Below are positions 1-13,539 of a DNA stretch of 64,000 nt, piece by piece. The DNA comes from Trochalopteron elliotii (lineage: Eukaryota > Chordata > Aves > Passeriformes > Leiothrichidae): the NCBI GenBank assembly GCA_024734555.1, contig JANPWX010000201.1, positions 905,129 to 969,128 on the forward strand, given 5' to 3'. The position numbers and the translations under genes were made by a program. The notes beneath the pieces are model-generated. The model worked only from the letters and a program-made list of their open reading frames with translations. It searched no databases and was not told the DNA's origin. Each line of letters opens with the position of its first letter. The first letter of the stretch is position 1.

Positions 1-388
1 TGTGGTGCCACTTCAGGGAGGGAAGCCAAGAGAGTTCCTTTCTTTAACCGACCAGCCCGAGTGTGAATGCAGCATTCCAACGAGAGCTGTCTGGAGGAAG
101 AGTATCTTTACACCTCCTTCTCTTACTGTAACTCCCTGTTTTGGAATTAGGTTTATCACTTTGTCCATCAAAAAGTAAAATCCAAGGTTGTGCTAGTAGT
201 CTCAGCAGGCACACGCTGTTCTGATTTAATTTTCAAAGCAAATGATTTCTTCATGCACACGTGTTTTCAAGGCAAAGATTCTTCAACATTTTTTTTCATT
301 TCTTCCCCTTTACAGTTTTAATGTTTTTCTTTGGAGATGATAATAAACCATTCCATCTAAGTCAGAATTATTTTCAATCCAGGTCTGG

Positions 389-432
389 TTGTTTTTTTTT
401 TGTTTGTTTTTTTTTTTGTTTTTTTTTTTTTA
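389..432. repeat. T-rich low-complexity tract
   Basis: About 44 bases of T with a few isolated G. It is a simple-sequence tract with no coding meaning; the Phe-rich frame across it is an artefact of the T run. Confidence 0.9.
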
Positions 433-704
433 ACTCAAGTCCTTGCATTAACTTTATTTACTTTTTTTATTTTTATGGTGTTTCCAGATTTTCTGTATTA
501 GGCTCAGCAGAAGCTTTCATTTGCTGAGTAATTACTAGTTCTGATTTGGGCATCTTTATTTTCATGCAGCGAGGAGATAAGAGAATAGGTGATAGGTGCT
601 GACACCTCTTTTGAGAGAAACCATGGGATTGGTTTAAGGAGGAAATCCCTCTTCCCTCTTCACATTTATTTTGCAAACATTTATTTTGTTTAGTACAGTC
701 TATC

Positions 705-720
705 AAAAAAAAAAAAAAAA
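705..720. repeat. A16 homopolymer
   Basis: Sixteen consecutive A residues, followed by GG and more A. No retrocopy or LINE sequence precedes it, so I do not call it a poly(A) tail. Confidence 0.85.
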
Positions 721-3520
721 GGAAAAATTATAATTTTAAAGCATTTTTACTTTACAGTTCACCAGTGGGTTTCACTGTCATGTTTTGTAGACTGTGTATT
801 GCAGTTAACATGGAAAGATATTACCTGACACCTTCTCATAACATGCTTGCTTTCCTTAAAGAGCAACTGAGAGAGTGTCTGCCCATAATTTTATTTGTGG
901 TTGTCCCTGGCATATTTCTTGTGCTGTACACTGCCTTTGTCACCTGGGGAGTGAAATGTGTAGACAGTGGCCTTTGCTGGAGCTGGTGTTTTCCTTGGGT
1001 CTCTGTTGCTTCATGTCTATCCTGAAAAATAAAATAAAAAGTGGGCCTGGGAAACCTGGCATGAAGGTGGTTGAAATTGCTTTAAAATTATTTATGATAA
1101 AAGTGCAAGTGGTCTGGGAAGCATGGAGCATGGATTCCACAGAAGCACATATGCCAACTTTGTGCAGTAAGAATATGGTTTAAAACATTTGGCACTTTTT
1201 TAAAGGAAGCTTTTCCTGTGCATGAGATAAACACGAACTTGTTTTCACAGAGCTGAGTGTGTTGTGATGTTTGTCAATGGATATGGGTCAAGTGCAAGAA
1301 ATAATCCTTCACTGAGCAATAAGAGATTCTGCTCCAGAAATTTGTTGCTGAGTTGGATTCAAAAAGGAAAAAAATACCTCTTGTAGCATTGCATATCTGT
1401 ATATGTTGGTATCACTCTTGCAATCAGTGATGGATATTAAGAGTGAAGTCCTTTATTATTTTTTTCCCTGTCCCCTAAATGAGATGAGAGTCTGAAGTGA
1501 CTGGGCTGGAATGCAGCCACTGTGTACAAGAGCATTTTTGCTGTGTCAGGGGCTGTGTTTGGTGCTCACATACTTGCTGTGATGTGATGCATTAATGCTC
1601 TGTCAGGGCTTGGGCAGGAGTGGAGAGGGGTGTGCTCAGTGTTCCTCGTGCCAGCTCTGCACAGAGCTTTCATTTGTTGTTGAAATCTCTCTGTGCAGAG
1701 CCTGGAGCTGGAAGCTAGGCCAGAGAGTTGTTTTCTTGCCTGTGGTTCTCTGTGAAGAGTTTATTTCTGAAAAGCAGCAGAGGGGGTTGGACTTTGATTC
1801 TCTGTGCTGCAAAAAGCAGCCTGTGGAAGAACAAGTAAAAAAATCCCAAGATAGCACTCCAGTCTTTAGGGACTTTCAGCTAAAACTCTTCTTTCCTAAA
1901 ACTCCAGCAAGTTGTGTGAAATACATACCCAGTCTGAAGACAAAGTTTTGGGAAAGGCCCAGAAGATTTGAGAAGGTACATAAAGCATCTCCAGGCTGGC
2001 CGATGTTTCTCTCAGAAACTGCTAAAAATGGGAATAAAAGGCTTGATTGATACCATTCCACCGATTTATTAAAATAACTTCTTAAACAAAAGAATTTAGA
2101 CAATGTTTTCATTAAACAGATTGATTCAATTCTCTCATTGGGGAATTGACTGGAGGAGTCTGGGGCTGTGTTTTTGTTGATGCTGAAGGTTCTCTGTGAG
2201 CCAGCTGTGGGTGGGTAATTGGTCATTCAGGGAAGGGCTGTGCAGGTACCACCCCTGTACCAAGTATAATGTGCATTGTGGTGTCCTTTCATCCAGGAAT
2301 TGTGGTTTCTCAACCAATGAACAATTCTGCTTTAGGAAGAATTTTTATTTTCTCGTTCGTTTTAGTTTTTGTGGGTGTTTGATTTGGCGTTTTGTCCTCA
2401 TGAAAATTCTTTCTTCTGCCTTTTGTACCACAGTAAGGTTTTTTCCTCAGTAGTTTTTCCTCTTGGCTCTGGTCTAGTCTTTACCCAGTGTAGCTTAGTG
2501 ACTGTTTTACCTGATCTTCCCAGGACCTGCTGCACCCACTGTGCCCCTTTCTGCTCTCCTGTTATTGATGTCTCCAAGGTGCCACATTTCTTGCTGGCTT
2601 AGAAGCAGATCTTGGGCAGTTTCTGCTCGGATGTAGGATGTTAATCCCCTTTGCTGCATCGATACTGCTGCCACTGTTAATGATCGTTAACAAGCCTTAA
2701 ACTGTGCTGTGTATTCAGGGCCATTAACTTGTGTCACCATTGTATTCTGCAAAGGACTTCTCCCTTCCTCCACCAATATTCCTTGTACACCAGGACAACA
2801 TTGTGTTAGTCCTGACCTCTGCAGTCTCCTGTGGCTGTTGTTTTTTTCTCAAACATCACCATTATTGATTGCAATTTTTTTTTTCCTGGCCATTTTTTTT
2901 TGCCTGACATTTTGTTTTTGATTTTTACTAGATGTGTTATATTTCTTCCACAGAGTACTTAAATACATATTTTCCTTAAGAGTCCTTGCTTCTTGTAACA
3001 ATTTCCTTCCAGGTGTATTTAGTGGGATGTAGCCTGATTTCATGCTAGTTGAAATCTCTGGGTATGGGACAAAATCCAGAGATTGGGATATAAGTCAGGA
3101 TAAAATGAAATTAAGTATTCCAGCTAGTAGGAGGTCAAACTACCTTTTGCCACCAATAGCCTAAAACACAGCTAATCATTGCAATCCTTCTTAAAATTTA
3201 TGTCCCTATTGATTTTTTACTTATTTCACAGCCCAAAGCATTAAGAATTTAACAAAGACATCAATATACTTAGAAAACATTTACACAGGGAGAGTGTATC
3301 TGCTGCACAAGGTGTCTTTTGAAAGAGGTTAGCAGAATGATTTACATTTTCTAATCAGTATTTCTGGATAATAACCTAATGTTGAAAGGTTAAGTACAGC
3401 AGTTCTGTGTGTGAACCCCTGGGAAAGTGGACCAGACACTAAATAAATCTTAGTTCTCCCTGTTTGTTGAAGCAGAAGTCTCCCGAGTGTAGTGCAGGAG
3501 TAAGTTTAAATATTCCCATA

Positions 3521-3534
3521 GTTGCCATAGCAAT
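3521..3534. promoter_or_regulatory. RFX X-box-like near-palindrome
   Basis: GTTGCCATAGCAAT matches the palindromic RFX X-box form (GTTGCC, two-base spacer, GGCAAC) with mismatches only in the right arm. RFX factors drive ciliary and neuronal genes. A single motif in an intron is weak evidence of function. Confidence 0.25.
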
Positions 3535-6500
3535 GTTGGTGGAACAGGGAGGCCTTTTCTCAGTAACACATTTCTGGCTAAGACAGCAGTCCTTAATGTG
3601 ATCAACAAGTCTAAACTGAATGTGCTACATCATTACTCCTAGGATGCAACCCCCCAGGGCGAATATTTTTGTTGCATGAGCAAAGCTGAGCAGTGGATAA
3701 AGCATTTTGGAATGGTAACAGATGGTGGGTGCTACACAACAGACTTGTGAGCTCCCTCCAGACTTGCACATTGTTTTCAGTGACTCATAAAGACTTCAGG
3801 GATGTATCTGTGTGTATCAGCAGGCTTGTGTACACATGAAGAGTCATATTTTCACCCTGTGCCTCCTTGACAAGTTTTCCCCACTTGTCATCACTGGTCC
3901 TCAGCACAAAGTGTACTTATTGCCCAGCTGGAGCTGCAGTCCTTTCCCCATGGGATGGATTTGTTAAATTTTCCTTTGGAAGCTGCTCTTTATACCTGCA
4001 GCTGGCTTCATGGTCCTTCTTAAAGGCTTATTTAAGTCTGCTCTAATTTGTTTGTCAGCAATTGGGTTTTCTTCAAAGGAGTGCTGTGCAGGAGGGGGAT
4101 AAACCTGGAGTCATAGCTGTGTGCAGCAGCAGCAGCACAGTTGGCTGATTCTGCCTTGCTTCCATTTGCCTAAACCAAATCCTTGAATTTTTGTCAGTTT
4201 CCTTTCTGGACACTTCTTTAACAAGCACTCGGTGTTTTGTGGCAGATAAGTAAACTGTGTAGTGCTTAAAGTTGGTATCTTTAAAAGCCAAAGTTTTACA
4301 TTTCTAATCCTAACATTTTGTTGTCCATTCATTTTTTTTCTTGTATTAAGAGGCAGTAAAACCAGTGCTTTCTATACCATTCTGTCTGGCTCAAATGTTT
4401 GCATAATGGATCCATAAAAATTGCATTTTAAGACACGTTTGTATCTATGAAGATATATATACACATAAGTTTATTTCACTTTTAGTCCTTTTTTAGTTTG
4501 CTCTCTTTAACTGATTCTGTTGTGACACATTTCGGAGGCACTGACTATATTTGCCACTCATTCATCCATTTTCCTGGTGTGTTTTGCCCAGGACAGGATT
4601 ATTCTTCATATGAAAATGTGGTTGGCACTTGCACAATTTTGCTTGTTATCTCTTTCAGTGTGATGCAAAAGGACTTTTAGTAGGTTTTGTATGTTTAGGT
4701 TTCATTATCTTTGGGATAGCATATTTGGATTTATTTGTCTACATATACTGAGCTCATGTGTTTGGGATTCTTTCAAGGTCTGCTCAGTGCATCAGTTCTA
4801 TTCAGTTCTCACAATAAATGTTTGTGCTGAGCAGGAGGAGATGGAACCAGAGCTGCATGGTTTTGGTCTAGATTGCATCCTGTTGCATTTTGGAGCTATT
4901 CATTTTGGGTGCATCAGGACTACAGGGAGAAAGGCACTGGAGAAAGAAATCTACAAAGTAAAAGCATAAAATAAGTAACAACAAAAACATAATGAGAAAA
5001 AAGGGAAACAAGTGGGTACAGAGAAAGGAGAAGCAGGATCAGGAGAGGGAAATGAAGGGACAACCTGATTGAGAGCACAAGGCCTGAATTTAGGTCATCA
5101 TTATCATCATCGGTGCCACAGGACAGGTGTGTTTCCATTGAGGACATCTCTTTATTCCTTCACTCCAGAGACTTTGTGGGAGGACACACATAAGTGGTGA
5201 GAATTTCCACTTCATCAGCATTTCTGACCTTTGGGAGGCAGAGCTGGCCCTGGTGGTGAGCAGGACACGAGGCTGGTGCTAGAGGCACTCCTGGGCTGTT
5301 ACTCACCTGTTGAGCCCCAAAATGCACCAAAGCCACACTGTGTCCCCAGTGCTGCTGGAACACTGCCCAAGGAGGAGCTGGTGCCGTGACCTGCCAGCCA
5401 CTTTGGCCAAAAGTTGTGCTTTACAATTGTGCACAGTTTAGGGATGTGTGAAGTGCAGTGAGAGCAACAGTGCTATAGACTTTAAACTACTACATTTTTT
5501 AACATTGGATTTAATTACATTTTTAATTTACTGCTGAAGGAATCAAATGTGTCCCCCATACTTTCTGTGTGGCACTGTAGAGTTGAGAGGAACCAGAAGC
5601 AAATTGATATTTGCTTGTTTCTCCAATCTGGCAAAGTTTATAGGCAAATTGTGTGAGAAACTTGTAGCTAGTAATCATTAGAGCAGCCATGTATTGTTTT
5701 CCCCAATCTATGAATATAGATTGGCTTTGACCCATTAATACTGCAGAGCCTCTTTAGTGGGATAAATTAAACTCTAGGCACTTCGCAAAAATAAATTTAC
5801 TCAAACAAGGGAGTGGAGGATCAATCAAGTTTTAGACAATTTAGGTATCAGCCTCCCATGCTAAGATTTATTCAACTTTAACTCAGTTTTTGCCTGTGTT
5901 TTCCATGATATTTTTCTCCTCAGGGATAGAGCACATCTTTAGTTTTGAGAAGGGTATCCATAGCTGAGGCTTCCTTGATGAATGCAGACCATCTTATTTA
6001 ACTAGTGCCTCAAAGGAAATGCAGAGTGTGCTTTCTGCACTTGCAGCCTACTTTAGGCATAGGACTTACTGAATTTCCTCTGCATGTGGAATATTGATTT
6101 TTAAGTTCAGCCAGAGCTACTTGGAAGCCTAAAGTTTTCTACAAATCTGCAAGTTGCACTTTGAAAGTAAAAATTAGCAGTACTTCAAAAATGTGGCTGA
6201 GGACACCCAGGATTTTGGGTTGTCATTGTCATTGTGAGCAATAGCAGAACATGAGGCAGGTAAGATAATCTGTTTTAATGCAGGACAGGCATTAAATGAG
6301 AACTAGTCTGACTAATTTCAAAATTAGTTTTTGACCCCATCCTGGAGCAGCCATCTCTAGGATAAAAAGCTTCATTTCTTCTCAGGCCCGGAGTCTTGTC
6401 TGCCAGGTCGAGTCTGTTAATTCTGTAATGATGATTCAGATAATTATGTATTTGTTATCAGGATCTCAGCTGACACAGCTCATCTCTAAAGGTCACTAAG

Positions 6501-8016
6501 CTGTCAGATTCATGGTGACAACTATGGTTGACTGAAGATACATTTGTTAGAAATGTTTTCTGGTGCTTTCTTTTTCTTTTTAGTCTTCACTTGCAAGTCG
6601 TGTATGAGGGAGTGTTTTCTGTATAAACTTTGTGAAGAAGGTTTACTTTGCTTCAGCTTTCTCGCATTTTAGACAATGTGATTTTTAATTTTAAGTGTTG
6701 AAATCTTACCTTCGACATCAAAATTTCATTGTGGCATTGCTATTTTAACGTGTTTTATATTACTTGGCCACACTATTTTATTCATCCAAAAATGATGTAT
6801 TATTGATGTGAGCAGTTCAGCATTTAAAAAACAAATATTTCAATATATTCTATTTGAAATTCTGAGGAATATTTTAACTAAAAAATAGTGAAGTATAACG
6901 TTTTCAATTTATTCTAATTTGGAATAAAAATGATTGCACTATCCAGTATTTATTTCTCTGTATGGGGAATTTAGAGAAGGAGGCTCTAAGTCATATTATC
7001 AATTAAAACGCCAAGCCACATTATAAATTTCCCAAGCTATGATGTCATGTTCCATTCATGGAAATATGTTGCACAGTTAATATTATAAACTGCAGCATTT
7101 CCATTGATTCTTGATGGATTTCAGATGTGTAGAGATATGGAAATGGGCTCCTGTTATGAGATGATGCTTCAGGGGTAGATGCTAATTCTTTGCTTTCTGG
7201 CCAACTGCACATGTAATGAAATTTATGTAAGCTATGAATTTTTATCTTTTTTCCATTTTCATACCCAGTGTTGTACCTTGTCCTCCTAGAGGCAAGGACT
7301 CACTATTCCAGCAAGTTAGCTCTTTCTTTTTTTAGTAATTTTAAATGGTCATATAACATGTTACATAAATGTTCCTCTCTACTTAAATACTCTGCTCTCT
7401 TTTCCAGCTATTTTCTGAGCTCTTATTTTGATGAATTGTTAGTTGAAAACAATTTGGCCTCAAACGTCTTGCTGAAGACCTTGGTTAACTCGTGCATGCT
7501 GCTATAATGGAAATAACAGCAACAATTCTGCTGTATTATTCCAGAAAAAGTTATAATGTCAAATTATATTTTTACCTACTTAGCTAAAGTCAGGGCAAAG
7601 AGTATAGAGAAAGAGCTGAAAGTGAAGATAAATATTTTTTTTACTTCAGGTGCTGCCATTGCCACTATCATTGTTTGATGTGTTGTATATGGAAGTAAAG
7701 GAAGAAAATACGTCTTTTAGGGCTAAATGCTTTCGGTCTCACTGCTATCTTCAAAATAATCTTTTATTAATTTTTTACCAAGCATTTTTTGAGTGTAGGA
7801 TGTGTCTGTCCTGAATACTGCAACACACAGCCACTGACTGCCTCACTTCTAGGATAAAATATACTCTGAGTTAACAGTAGTTTTTATTTTGTTCCTCATT
7901 ACGAAACTGAACAAGTCTGAATATGCAATAATTTGCATTATTTTTTTTTCTGTTTGCTCAGTGATTTTTCTGGATTGGATAAGGCCAGACTCTCAGGAAA
8001 TAAAATGACATTTGAG

Positions 8017-8080
8017 GTGGTTTTGTGTGGTTTTTTTTGTTTGGTTGTGGTTTTTTTGTTTTTGGTTTTTTTTTTTTTTT
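8017..8080. repeat. T/G low-complexity tract
   Basis: Runs of T broken by G and GG, ending in a long T run. Similar T/G tracts in the same orientation occur at 8981-9029, 29950-29983 and 41285-41395. Confidence 0.85.
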
Positions 8081-8980
8081 AATCTCAGAGTAGCCCTTTG
8101 CAGAGCTGAGAATGAGAAAAGAGAATTATTGACAGCCTGACTCTGGGCTGGTTTGTGAGAGCTCCTGAACACCATGCTGAAGGCAGCCCAGTCCCTTTGT
8201 TGAAAACCATGAAATTTCCTAATTCCTTGCACTGGTAATGTATTGGATGAAGGTTATTTTAGTTCTTAGTAAGAGTGGAGATTGACTTAGCACCTGCTTT
8301 AGTCTCTGCTTCCTGGTTTAATAACCATAAAAACCTTCAGAGCAAAATTGTCAAGCAACTTTATTCAGTACCTCACACTGAGTACATTGATATATCTGTA
8401 GCTACTCATTCCTTTAGAGTGGGCTTCAGTACAGTGTCATATTTTAAGAAAAAGTTTCATTATTACAGTGACTCAAAAAAGGAAGTTTGAGCTTAAATCA
8501 AGTCAGAATATACAGACAGTAATGTTCAATAACATTTCAAAAATGCTTGGGAGTTTTTGTTATTTCTAATAAATGTGATGCCTCTGCTGAATACTATTTA
8601 TAATATTTGTGGAATAGATAAAAGAAATACTTGTATAAATCCTGATTTTTCAGGAAGATTTGATTTTTCAGCACCAACAATTGACTATGATGCTTATATA
8701 AACTAATTCAAACATAAGAGTTTTCAAAGTAGCATTTTTTCTCTTAGATGTGAAGGAATTTAGGGAGTTCCTCGCTTGAGAGTCAATGTTTAGATAAGTG
8801 TTAAGAGCTCAGGGGTCAAGAAGAGCATTTGGTTTTCTAGCAGACAAGGAAACTGATATGGAGAAGCTGTTAACAGGCACAGATTTTGGCAGTGCTACTG
8901 AGTGCACAGTGCTGAGCACAGGGAAACCTGTTTGATGTGTCAGGAAAAGATGGTTTGTTACATGCCTTTTCAAGGGACGG

Positions 8981-9029
8981 TTTTGTTATGGTTTCTGTTG
9001 TTGTTGTTTGTTTTGGTTTGTTTTTTTTT
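8981..9029. repeat. T/G low-complexity tract
   Basis: Repeated TTG and TTTG units ending in a nine-base T run. It lies about 300 bp before the CR1 fragment but shows no CR1 sequence. Confidence 0.8.
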
Positions 9030-9328
9030 AACAGTGTTGATGCTTGTGCTGGAGTAAGAACTGGGCTCTGATCTTTTTGGAGGTTAATCTTAATGAGCAA
9101 ATAGTGTCAGAAAGGAGAGAGAGAGATAGAAAGCTCTCCTGTGCTTTCCCTCAGAGCTCCTGATGGCCTTTTTCTTCCCTGCTTCTCAAGGAGGGATAAA
9201 GGTTAATGCTTTGTCAGAGAATTTACTGAATAAATGAAAAAAAAAAAAAGAGCTAATAAGAACTTGATTTGTTATTTTAAAACTCCATCAGTTCACCCTC
9301 TTTATTTAGACATGGTTAGCTGTGTGTC

Positions 9329-9545
9329 CATGGAATCACAGAATAGTTGATAGAGACCTTTAGGAGTTCTTTAGGTCAAAGCCCCTGCAATGAGCAGGGA
9401 CATCTTCAGCAAGATCAGGTTGTTCTGAGCCCCATCCATCCTTAAATGTTTCCAGCCTTTTCTGGTAAAAAAAAAAAAAAAAACTTCAAAACGTTAGCCC
9501 TTGTCCTGTTGCAACAGACCCTGCTAAAGAATCTGTCCCCAGATG
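9329..9545 (-). mobile_element. CR1 LINE, 3'-end fragment, antisense and internally deleted
   Basis: Reading + strand, the left edge has GGAATCACAGAATAG, the reverse complement of the ATTCTRTG repeats that close avian CR1 elements. It continues with recognisable CR1 3'-region pieces: a GAGACCTTTAGGAG block, GCAGGGACATCTTC, AGATCAGGTTGTTCTGAGCC, CCCATCCATCCTTAAATG and later CCCTTGTCCTGT and AATCTGTCCCCA. The element therefore lies on the - strand with its 3' end at the left. An A17 run (9467-9483) sits where about 100 bp of CR1 sequence is expected, so the copy looks deleted and patched. As usual for CR1 it is 5'-truncated; no reverse transcriptase remains. The match is from memory of the CR1 consensus and the right edge is uncertain by some tens of bases. 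Confidence 0.85.
9467..9483. repeat. A17 run inside the CR1 fragment
   Basis: Seventeen consecutive A residues lie between two pieces of CR1 3'-region that are not adjacent in the consensus. It may have expanded at a deletion junction. Confidence 0.8.
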
Positions 9546-9871
9546 GATAATCTAGATATACCAAAACAGTTTGCTGGTGGGTGAAATCATAGTGAGTCTT
9601 TGGGAAGGCATTAAAGAAAGGACCATAGAGAGGAATTGCCTGATTTTATCTTTACCAAACAGCAGTGAAAAGTTCTTTCAGTAATGGAATATTTTTTAAG
9701 CATTTTACCATGACAGCCTTTAATTATAAGGGTGATTATTTTTACTGCATTTTGTGATTTTTTTTTAACGTAATAGCAAACTGATTTGCTGCATTCAGTT
9801 CTTCCAGTGAAGGAGAAATGCTTTTCAAGTGCTTAATCTGAATTTAAATTAATACAAACCTTTGTACTCAG

Positions 9872-9888
9872 CTTGCATAGCATGCAAG
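9872..9888. repeat. Short inverted repeat, 7-bp arms
   Basis: CTTGCAT and ATGCAAG are perfect reverse complements separated by three bases. It could be chance in a 64-kb window; no RNA gene is implied. Confidence 0.5.
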
Positions 9889-12193
9889 TGCTAACTTCAG
9901 AAAAATACAGCTTTGTGACACCCTGATTACTTTTGTAAAGATAGAAGTATATTCTCCCTTTGATGAGTGTGTCTAACTTCCATTAGTGGTAATGGGAGTT
10001 ATGCATTTATGCTTTGAAGAGTCTACGCTCCAATTAATTATAACACTTAAAGGAAATGTGAGATGTTGTTGAAAGCAGAGATTCTTTAGTGTTGAAATGG
10101 GTTTTTTTTTCTGAATTTCTCTCCTGTTCCCTCTTGCTCTGTGAGTGCTTTGACATTGACTGACATATTGTCATGAAATCTTGTAAATACGAGTATTGTG
10201 TGTGGTTGAAATTACATTGTGATATATCGATAGTTAAAGTCATCTCACATGTAGCTCTTAGATATGTATTCTACCTTCTGGCAGTCTCTTTCTTTCCCTG
10301 CTTACCTTTAGGTGACAGCTGAGTATCTGTTCCCTTGATTTATCAATTTCAGTGTTCGCCTCAGATCAAGTTTTACCTGACTGAAGTTGAGATAGACAAG
10401 AGAACTGTGTTTTTCCTTATGCCTTGCCTTAATCATCTTGTTGAGAGCAGAAAACAACAAGCATCAGAAAACAGATAAGTTGTCCCTGGATCCTGTGCTT
10501 CAATCTGATTTCAAATAGTAAACAACACTTCAGGGAAGTGTGAATGGCTTTGAGGAAAACAAGGATGAGCTCTTGCTAGAAGTCACTCACATTGAAGGTG
10601 ATGTAAATGCGACAGGTTCATGTGGGAACTAAAAGCAGTTAAACAATTTACTCTTTAAAGAGACATGTGAGTGTAGAAGATCGGCACAAAGGGAAAGAAG
10701 ATGAATCAGTTGGACCAAAGAGACCTAATTATTTCTTTTCCCTAAAAGTAGCTTATTAATATTAATCTCTGATGCTTCTCCCTGATGTGTGACTCTTGGA
10801 GCTGCCCAGGCATCTGACAAATCCACTGCAAGGCTGAAATCTCCCTGTGAGCCACAGGGTTATTTGGGGCTGGAGGAATACAAATTTCATTCAAACTCTG
10901 ATTCGTGGATCTCAGAACAGAGCAATATCAATAGGGATGTAATGATACTTTTCATATTTATTCTTGTTCACAAACGGTATAAAATTTGCAGCTCAGCTTT
11001 GCCACAAGCAAACTTCCCCTGAAGTTTTTATTTTATATTTTTTTGCTCTTGGCGTGAGGGACTGTGATGGTGGCAAATGCATCACCTAGAGTATCTACCA
11101 GAAAGAGGGAGCAGGTTTCTGGTTATGGTTAAGTTGCAACATTTAGTTTTATTATTGGATGCTGTGTCTTTGCCTGACACATTCAACTCCATTTTATGGA
11201 TTCTGTTTCATTTTTGTCTCCAGTTTAATATTATCCAGTACAAGTTCTTCCTATATTCAGAGAAATTTCTTCTTAAATTTGTGTACTGAGTTTCACATTT
11301 TCTCTTGCTGACTGAAGTCAGGCTGTAACTCGACTGCAGAGCTGATGATGAAAATCCTGACACCCTTCACCACAGCAGTGTGAATGTGCTGATATGATAG
11401 TTTAGTCTGAAAACATGTAATTATGATAATGGCAAAAGAGCAAGTCTCTGTGGGGACATAGATTTCCTCCCATAATGCAAACAAAAGACACTCTCAAAAC
11501 TCTTAAGTTCTGTTGTTTCATCTGTTAAAATGGGCAATTAATCAAGGTGCCGGGAGAAAACTGTGCTGATAGTGGTGAGAGCTGGCACGTCTCTTTCTAA
11601 TTTGTGTTGCAACAAATTGAGAGATGTAATCGCAGCAGAGGAGGATGTTTAAATAAAATTAGAGCTGTGATGTGAAATGACAAAGGGAAGAAACTGAGAG
11701 TTAAGGAATGCCATTCTGTCTTATTTTAAAGCAGCTGTGAAATGGAAAAAAAAGACCATCTCAGTGCCTTGTGTTGTGCTGAAACAGATGAGCTGTCAGC
11801 CCTAACTACAGATTTCTGGCATGGAATTTGAGTATGATATATCAATTGCACTAACAGGATATATAAATAAATAAATATTTGGTCTGTGATTTTCTTGATT
11901 TTATTGTGCTTCAACACAACTGGAGGATGGATTAAAATGTTTTTATTTAAACCAGGAACAAGCAGCATTGAGGCTGATTTATGAATATACATATGATGTA
12001 TGAGTATACATGTTAGTTCCTCTGTCTGCCTACAAAAACTGTTTTATTAGGCTTAAATAATTTTTCTTTGGTGTCAGAAACCAAGATTTCTGTGTGTGGT
12101 TACGGGTATATTAGATCTATAACCTAAACAAAAAATAACTTTTTTCTTCCATAAAATCAACTGTCATACCTGAGTTTGGAGACAGCTTCTTTG

Positions 12194-12260
12194 TTTTTTC
12201 CTTTCCTTTTTTTTCTTTTTTTTTTCTTTTTTTCTTTTTTCTTTTTTCTTTTTTTTTCCT
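12194..12260. repeat. 67-base pure pyrimidine tract
   Basis: An unbroken C/T run made of T blocks of four to nine bases separated by single or double C. Its mirror-like pattern could allow triplex (H-DNA) formation. The complementary strand reads as a Lys-rich frame, which is an artefact. Confidence 0.9.
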
Positions 12261-13539
12261 GTGAACGTAAACTTAAAAATTCTCTTAAATGAAGATTGCT
12301 ATTAAGCATGATGCAAATCTCTGCTTGGTTCTTCACTGAGGGCCGTATGCAACTGTAATTCCTGGTCTTTAAAGAGAACCTGGGTGTTACAATGCATATT
12401 TTCACAAAGGAAGTTCTGTGAGACAACGTTTGGATGGATTAGGAAGTCTCTACCTAATGGGACTACCTAAAGGGAGGCTGCAGTTCCTCCCTTTGCAGCA
12501 AAAGGAGCTGCTTCTTTGAGCGGGAGTCTCATGGAAATAATGACCTCAGTGAAGATCTGCATCATCTCCATAATGTATTTTATCATTGTGCTTTATCAGT
12601 GAGAAGAACAGTCACTGTCCCTGGTTTGATATGAGGAAATTAAGGCATAGCACTGAAGAAATGAAAGCAGTAGCTGAAGAGAATGGAATTATCAACTCCC
12701 TGTTTCCAGGGTGGAGATGGTGAGAGATTGTTGCTTCAGGCTGTGTCTGTGTCAGTGAGGAGTGTGAGCCTGCAGGGGAGGGTTTTCAAAGGGAATCAGC
12801 TGCTGTGAGGACCAGCTCCCACCCTGTGTGCTAACAGGGATGTTTTATTTCAGCCCAGCTGCTGTCTGGTCCCAGAAATGCATCAGGTGCCCTCCTGGGG
12901 AAGTTCTGTTTCACAGTGCAGGACTCCAGTTTTTCTGGTCCAGGATTGTTCTGTGATGTGAAGGAAAGCTTTGCTAAAGGGAGAGAAGTGAGATGATGAG
13001 ACAAGCATCTTCCAGGAATGGTTTGGGTACAGCTGGTTCTTAGCAGAGCAGGGGAAGTTGCAGGAGGAAGAGATCAGGGGAGAAGAAATTTCAGAGAGGA
13101 GAGTAAATGCATTATTGATGTCTTTTCTGGTCTGTCTTCTCTGATTTTTAAGTTAATGGAATTTTCATAGGATCATGGGAAGGGAGTGTTTCTGCTAAGT
13201 GAATTCAGCTTTCTTTGCTCCCTTTCCTGTGCTTTTATTATTGCAGGACATTCCTCCTCACCAGGAATATTGATTAGCCTGGGAAATCCATCATGAGCAT
13301 TGTTACAGTGATTTATCTCTATACATCTTGCATATTATGGTGATGACTGCCTTGCAGTACCAAACCCTGAGAGAAATACATTCCAGGCTTGCAAAATGTT
13401 TCTGCAAAACAATAAAATTATTTCACCCAAAACTCCTGGGTAGCAATAAAGAGTAAAGTTTAATTAAAGGAAAAAAATCTGCTCATTCAATTTGCCTAGT
13501 ATGTATATTAAATCCTCCAGGATTTGCCTACATTTCTGA

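Larger units (their letters stand above)
1..9328. other. Intronic stretch without a supportable gene
   Basis: It holds T-rich and A-rich tracts (389-432, 705-720, 8017-8080, 8981-9029) and an RFX-type X-box match at 3521-3534. The longest open frame, a 151-codon frame at 1595-2050 on the + strand, has no recognisable domain or splice context. A stretch near 7010-7110 looks non-repetitive and motif-rich but has no feature I can name. Confidence 0.6.

Noticed and set aside
705..720. Poly(A) tail of a retrocopy
   Set aside because: No gene-like or LINE-like sequence precedes the A run and no flanking duplication is visible.
1595..2050. 151-codon open frame on the + strand as an exon
   Set aside because: No recognisable protein family; the frame is not bounded by convincing splice sites and lies in the DPP10 intron.
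12157..12426. Lys-rich small protein on the - strand
   Set aside because: The Lys/Arg run is the translation of the pyrimidine tract's complement.
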